A stretch of 64,000 nucleotides of DNA from Erwinia persicina NBRC 102418. Lineage in GTDB: Bacteria > Pseudomonadota > Gammaproteobacteria > Enterobacterales > Enterobacteriaceae. The notes below the pieces were generated by a model. It saw only the letters and a program-made list of their open reading frames with translations, ran no database searches and had not been told where the DNA came from. The stretch's first letter is position 1, and every line of letters starts with the position of its first letter. Of this stretch, positions 60,463-64,000 are shown one piece after another. Location: positions 186,001-250,000 of the forward strand of contig NZ_BCTN01000002.1 in assembly GCF_001571305.1 (NCBI RefSeq), read 5' to 3'. The position numbers and the translations under genes were made by a program.

Positions 60463-62853
60463 TCAGAAGTCGACGTTCACCCCCAGCTGGAAGTTGCGCC
60501 CCGGCATCACCGCCAGCGCACGATCGTTGGCATCGCGGGCGGTGACGTCCGTCAGATCGCGGCTGCTGAGGTAATCCCGGTACTGGCGATCGGTCAGGTT
60601 ATACACGCCGCCACTCAGCTTAACGTTTTTCGCCACCCTGACCCACGCCGTCATATCCAGCATGCCGTAACCCGGCACGCGTGTATATTCTGTGGTGCTG
60701 TCGGCCAGCGCGGTGCCGCTGTTCTGATAGCTGTTGCGGCTGGTGCTCTGCGCCTGCTTGCCTTTCACAAAGGTGGCGGTCAGTGCCGTACCGAAGCGCT
60801 GTGCCGGGTCATCCCACGCCACGCCCACGACGGCTTTCATCGGGGCTACGCTATCGAGGTCGACATATCGGTCGCCGTCATAGCGGGACTTTGCCTGGCC
60901 TTTGCTGTAGCCCAGCGCAAAGGTGGTGCTCAGGCCGTTCACCTCTTCAAACCAGCTACCATAGTTAATTTTGGTGCTGACTTCCCCGCCCCAGATATAG
61001 GCTTTATCGCGGTTTTCCGCCTGATAGATGGTGGCAATATTCGCCGGGACATTGACGAACTTGTCCGGTGCGCCCGCGCGGGTGTAACGGGTGGAGGCAA
61101 TAAAGTTTTTATAGGTGTTGTAGAACATAGCCCCGTGCAGCGTAACACCTTCCGTGGCCTGGCCTTTGATACCCCACTCAACGTTATTGCTGGTTTCGGT
61201 ATCCAGATCGGTATTGCCTAACAGCGCATACTGGCGGTTACCTAAATAGCTGGAACCGAGGTTCCACGAGCCGTAGAGCTGGCTGGCGTTCGGGAACTGC
61301 GCACCGCGCCTGTACTGCACGTACGTCATCAACTGCGGGGTAATGTCGTAGTTAAAACTGATGGACGGTAACAGCTGAGTGTCGCTGTTGGTTTTACCGT
61401 ACAACTTCTCTGCGTCTTCCGGCGTCAGCACGTCAGTGCCGGCGGCCATATTCCCCAGGTTCTGTGGTTTCGTTTCCTGATGCGCGACGCGCACGCCCGG
61501 CACCACCGAGAATGCATGACCATCAAGGTCAAACAGAATACTGTCCTGCACAAAGGCACCCAGCACCAGTGTGCGGCTGTCGCCCTCGGGCTTGGTGGTC
61601 ATGCCCGTACCGCTCTGTGCCGGTGACTGGCTGAACGGACGTTCCGTTTCCGAGAGGCGTCCGTTGATCCCGGCCAGCAGATCGTGACGGCCCAGGTTTT
61701 TTGTCAGCTGTGCCTCATAGCCCCAGGTGTTGACATTGTAGTCAGAGTAAACGCGCTGCATCGCGCCACCGGTCGCTAACGGCATCAGCGTGTTGTCGTG
61801 CGCTTCCGTATGCTGGTAGTAAATCTTATTGCTCAGGCTGTCGATCCACGCGCTGGCAGGCGTCCACTCATCTTTCAGACTCATGCCCCAGCGCCGGGTA
61901 TTGCTCTGCTGGCTGGCAGTGCCGTCAATAGCCGTGCCGCTATTGTTCCAGCTGTCGTAATGGGTGTGATTCACTTTGCTGTAGAAGTCGACCGTACCGG
62001 TGAGCTTATGCTCGTCGTTCGGCTGCCAGATGCCCGAGGTTAACAGCGCATCGGAGTGCCAGTTGGCCGGGTAAGCGTCAAACTCATCGCTGTTATTACG
62101 CGTCTGCTGGCCATCACGGCGGCTGTACACCACCAGGCCACGCAGCGTGTCATCTCCGGCAGCGGCGGTAATGCCGTTATGCCAGCTGCGGCTGGCGGAG
62201 TCATAATCGCTCTGGAAGCCGAAGGCCGTGTGCTTATCCGGGGTGAGATAATCATCAGCAGATTTGGGCAGGAAGGAGACGGTGCCGCCCAGCGCGGTAT
62301 TGGCGCGCTGTGTGGCCGTGGCACCGGATTCGATCTCAACGCGACCGTAGAGATACGGGTCAATGTAGTCACGCCCGATCCCGAAGGTATTAACCCCGGC
62401 ACGGCTGGCATAGCTGCGCCCGGTGGCCTCAGGCTGAGGGATCCCGTCGACGTCGAGGGCAACGCGGTTGCCTTCCAGCCCGCGAATGTTATAGCCGGTG
62501 TAACCACCGCGATCGAAGCCACTTTTCCCGGTGGAAGAACCACCACTGCTGCCTACCGCACCGATCAGCGGCTGGTAGCGCATGATGGAGCCAAAATCAT
62601 TGCCACCGCGCTGCTGCATCTCTGCGGCACTGAGGGTCACCGAACTGCCGGCCACATTTTTTACCACGGGCGACAGCACGGTCATCACCGCGTCGTCGTC
62701 AGGCGTTGTGGCTGCATTCTGCTGCCGGGCTTTAGCGGTCACCGCGTTACGGTCGCTATCGGCGGCTGCGCTGCCGGAGAGGGTCACGCTGAGCAGGGTC
62801 CCTGCCACGAGTGAGGTGTGCAGTAATCCCTGAGGGGATGAAAACTTAATCAT
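60463..62853 (-). CDS. TonB-dependent receptor, haem/haemoglobin type
   Basis: The 796-residue outer-membrane receptor begins with a signal peptide (LLHTSLVAGTLLSVTLSGSAAA) and has a TonB box around DAVMTVLSP. The plug includes SSTGKSGFDRGGYTGYNIRG, NRVALDVDGIPQPEATGRSY and YGRVEIESGATA. The region YVQYRRGAQFPNASQLYGSW followed by GNTDLDTETSNNVEWGIKG corresponds to the FRAP/NPNL area of haem and haemoglobin/transferrin-type receptors. The barrel ends FQLGVNVDF. The start at ATG 62853 is chosen because it opens the signal peptide. A Fur box lies about 110 bp upstream. The ligand is likely haem or a protein-bound form, but this is inferred. Confidence 0.87.
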   Translation of the reverse strand: MIKFSSPQGLLHTSLVAGTLLSVTLSGSAAADSDRNAVTAKARQQNAATTPDDDAVMTVLSPVVKNVAGSSVTLSAAEMQQRGGNDFGSIMRYQPLIGAVGSSGGSSTGKSGFDRGGYTGYNIRGLEGNRVALDVDGIPQPEATGRSYASRAGVNTFGIGRDYIDPYLYGRVEIESGATATQRANTALGGTVSFLPKSADDYLTPDKHTAFGFQSDYDSASRSWHNGITAAAGDDTLRGLVVYSRRDGQQTRNNSDEFDAYPANWHSDALLTSGIWQPNDEHKLTGTVDFYSKVNHTHYDSWNNSGTAIDGTASQQSNTRRWGMSLKDEWTPASAWIDSLSNKIYYQHTEAHDNTLMPLATGGAMQRVYSDYNVNTWGYEAQLTKNLGRHDLLAGINGRLSETERPFSQSPAQSGTGMTTKPEGDSRTLVLGAFVQDSILFDLDGHAFSVVPGVRVAHQETKPQNLGNMAAGTDVLTPEDAEKLYGKTNSDTQLLPSISFNYDITPQLMTYVQYRRGAQFPNASQLYGSWNLGSSYLGNRQYALLGNTDLDTETSNNVEWGIKGQATEGVTLHGAMFYNTYKNFIASTRYTRAGAPDKFVNVPANIATIYQAENRDKAYIWGGEVSTKINYGSWFEEVNGLSTTFALGYSKGQAKSRYDGDRYVDLDSVAPMKAVVGVAWDDPAQRFGTALTATFVKGKQAQSTSRNSYQNSGTALADSTTEYTRVPGYGMLDMTAWVRVAKNVKLSGGVYNLTDRQYRDYLSSRDLTDVTARDANDRALAVMPGRNFQLGVNVDF

Positions 62854-62965
62854 GCGAAATACCTGCGATGTTTTTATTGGTATTCGCTCAACAACAGCTT
62901 CAGAAATATCAACAAACAAGGCCCTGCAGGCAGGGCAAAAAGCGTTATAATTTGCGACATCATAT

Positions 62966-62984
62966 ACAAATGATAATCATTATC
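62966..62984. promoter_or_regulatory. Fur box upstream of the haem-type receptor
   Basis: ACAAATGATAATCATTATC contains the perfect dyad GATAATCATTATC of the Fur consensus. It sits about 113 bp before the receptor start. Confidence 0.88.
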
Positions 62985-63048
62985 AATCATAATATGACAA
63001 AAAAAGTCAATTTATTGCAACCCAATACCCGCTGTCTCTGATGCTGAA

Positions 63049-63080
63049 ATAAAACAGGCACCCCATCCGGGGTGCCTGTT
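63049..63080 (-). terminator. Intrinsic terminator for the acetyltransferase gene
   Basis: AACAGGCACCCC (63053-63064) pairs perfectly with GGGGTGCCTGTT (63069-63080). On the minus strand it is followed by TTATTTC. It lies 26 bases after the acetyltransferase stop. Confidence 0.85.
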
Positions 63081-63106
63081 GGCGATGTGGTCGGACGAAA
63101 AAGCGA

Positions 63107-63586
63107 TCAGGACTCCGCGAAGTCCGTCAGCACCTGACCTTCCATGCGGTAGCGTACCCACTCATCCTGGGGCGCAGCACCGATGCTTTTATAGAAGTCG
63201 ATGGCCGGCTGATTCCAGTCCAGCACGCTCCATTCCAGACGACCACAGCCGCGGGATACCGCCAGCTGCGCAATGTGCCGCAGCAGCATTTTTCCGGCTT
63301 TCTGTCCGCGAAAGCGTGGGCTGATGTAGAGATCTTCCAGGTAGATACCGTTTTTTCCCAGCCAGGTTGAGTAGCTGGTAAAAAACACGGCATACCCGGC
63401 GGGTTCGCCATCCACCTCGCACATCAGCGCCTCAGTGTGCGATTCGGGCGCGAAGAGTGAATGCTCAATATCCTGCTGGCTGGCCACCACTTCGTGCAGC
63501 GCTTTTTCATACTCGGCCAGCTCGGCGATCATCGCGAGGATCAGTTTAGCGTCCTGATGCTCTGCGCGGCGGATAACGATAGTCAT
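63107..63586 (-). CDS. GNAT N-acetyltransferase (diamine acetyltransferase-like)
   Basis: The 159-residue product matches the SAT-like GNAT branch: IRRAEHQDAKLILAMIAELAEYEKAL, YAVFFTSYSTWLGKNGIYLEDLYISPRFRGQKAGKMLLRHIAQLA with acetyl-CoA loop RFRGQKAGK, and WSVLDWNQPAIDFYKSIGA. This text is typical of polyamine or thialysine acetyltransferases, including SSAT-type enzymes. ATG 63586 follows AAAGGGAA; an earlier ATG 13 codons upstream is unlikely. It may share a transcript with the LLM monooxygenase gene 74 bases upstream. Confidence 0.91.
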   Translation of the reverse strand: MTIVIRRAEHQDAKLILAMIAELAEYEKALHEVVASQQDIEHSLFAPESHTEALMCEVDGEPAGYAVFFTSYSTWLGKNGIYLEDLYISPRFRGQKAGKMLLRHIAQLAVSRGCGRLEWSVLDWNQPAIDFYKSIGAAPQDEWVRYRMEGQVLTDFAES

Positions 63587-63660
63587 GATGATTCCCTTTA
63601 GGTGACGGTTGATAACCGTCAGCATAACCGCTTCATCCCGCTGACTGAAGTGGAAATCCC

Positions 63661-64000
63661 CTAGCCCGCCTGGCGTAAATGTTCACGTGCCAGGCTGTAA
63701 CGGTTAGGCCGGGCCGGGATAGCCAGCCGATCGCGCAGGGTGACATGGGTATCATCCTTGTGCCAGTAACCACGGGCTTCAAGGAGGGGCAGCACATGGC
63801 GCACCACATCCTCCAGCGCTTCATTCAGTACCGGCCCGCAGAGGATAAATCCGCTGGCGCCGCCCTGTTCCACCCAGCGAATAAAGGTTTCTGCCACCTG
63901 TTCCGGCGTGCCAAAGAACTCCCCCTTCGGCAGCGTGGTGCGGAAGGCCACTTCGCGCAGCGTCAGCTGCTCTTCTGCCGCCAGGCGCTTTATCTGATCG
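63661..64000 (-). CDS. LLM-class flavin monooxygenase, C-terminal part (NtaA/SnaA/DszA type)
   Basis: The frame stays open to the window edge, so the N-terminus lies beyond 64000. The visible 112 residues include DQIKRLAAEEQLTLREVAF, GEFFGTPEQVAETFIRWVEQGGASGFIL and the C-terminal DVVRHVLPLLEARGYWHKD. They match the end of the NtaA/SnaA/DszA family of FMNH2-dependent monooxygenases. The substrate may be an organosulfur or nitrilotriacetate-like compound; this cannot be told from the fragment. SfnB and the SsuA-like protein elsewhere in the window hint at sulfur scavenging. Confidence 0.88.
   Translation of the reverse strand, partial: DQIKRLAAEEQLTLREVAFRTTLPKGEFFGTPEQVAETFIRWVEQGGASGFILCGPVLNEALEDVVRHVLPLLEARGYWHKDDTHVTLRDRLAIPARPNRYSLAREHLRQAG

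Overview
The window looks like the replication-terminus region of an enterobacterial chromosome, most likely an Erwiniaceae member (Erwinia or Pantoea type). The organism call rests on close protein resemblance to Escherichia coli homologues (YmjA, ArsRBC, DigH/YddW, GlgX, OsmB, FhuE, LplA, YghX), on high-GC housekeeping genes, and on plant-associated traits (TreZ-TreY-GlgX, guanidine/urea carboxylase, three TonB receptors). The terminus call rests on a 28-bp dif site at 4963-4990 that matches the E. coli dif sequence as I recall it, on four exact matS motifs (7245, 31040, 33498, 51911), and on KOPS octamers that point toward dif from both sides.

Layout. 1-2135: end of ymjA and three small genes of unknown function. 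2136-4278: arsRBC arsenic-resistance operon with a palindromic operator. 4300-5600: the dif locus, flanked by a pair of 64-bp inverted repeats and containing a decayed ISNCY-type transposase fragment and a DUF4440 gene. 5639-7635: digH and a cupin gene. 7691-15068: five co-oriented minus-strand genes that form a probable defence island. These are two dynamin-like P-loop GTPases, a coiled-coil protein with a C-terminal membrane anchor, and a Septu-like ATPase/HNH nuclease pair. 15122-22502: an acetyltransferase, the trehalose operon treZ-treY-glgX, and osmB. 22787-24809: an orphan beta-glucoside-type PTS permease behind two LacI-family operators. 24910-30836: Fur-controlled fhuE, sfnB, an alpha/beta hydrolase and lplA.

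30895-38779 is a guanidine-I (ykkC) riboswitch-controlled operon: NitT/TauT-type ABC transporter, two DUF1989 proteins and a biotin-dependent carboxylase. The riboswitch suggests that the 'urea carboxylase' is a guanidine carboxylase. 38986-43587: an MFS transporter, a small membrane protein, two NAD(P)-binding proteins, a decayed LacI-family regulator fragment and an aminotransferase. 43689-46945: two translationally coupled DUF262 proteins, one with a DUF1524 HNH domain, which is a second probable anti-phage module. 47390-50209: a DUF1471 protein, a FIST-domain chemoreceptor and a small cysteine-rich exported protein. 50220-56135: a complete Fur-controlled siderophore uptake operon (receptor, binding protein, two permeases, ATPase). 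56293-64000: CRP site, cupin, LysR regulator, YghX-like hydrolase, an SsuA-like protein without a signal peptide, a SelW-like redox protein, a Fur-controlled haem/haemoglobin-type receptor, an acetyltransferase and the end of an LLM flavin monooxygenase.

The strongest candidates for something new are the dynamin trio fused in one transcription direction to a Septu-like pair, the DUF262 pair, and the inverted repeats centred almost on dif. All function calls come from reading the sequence; no database search was run.
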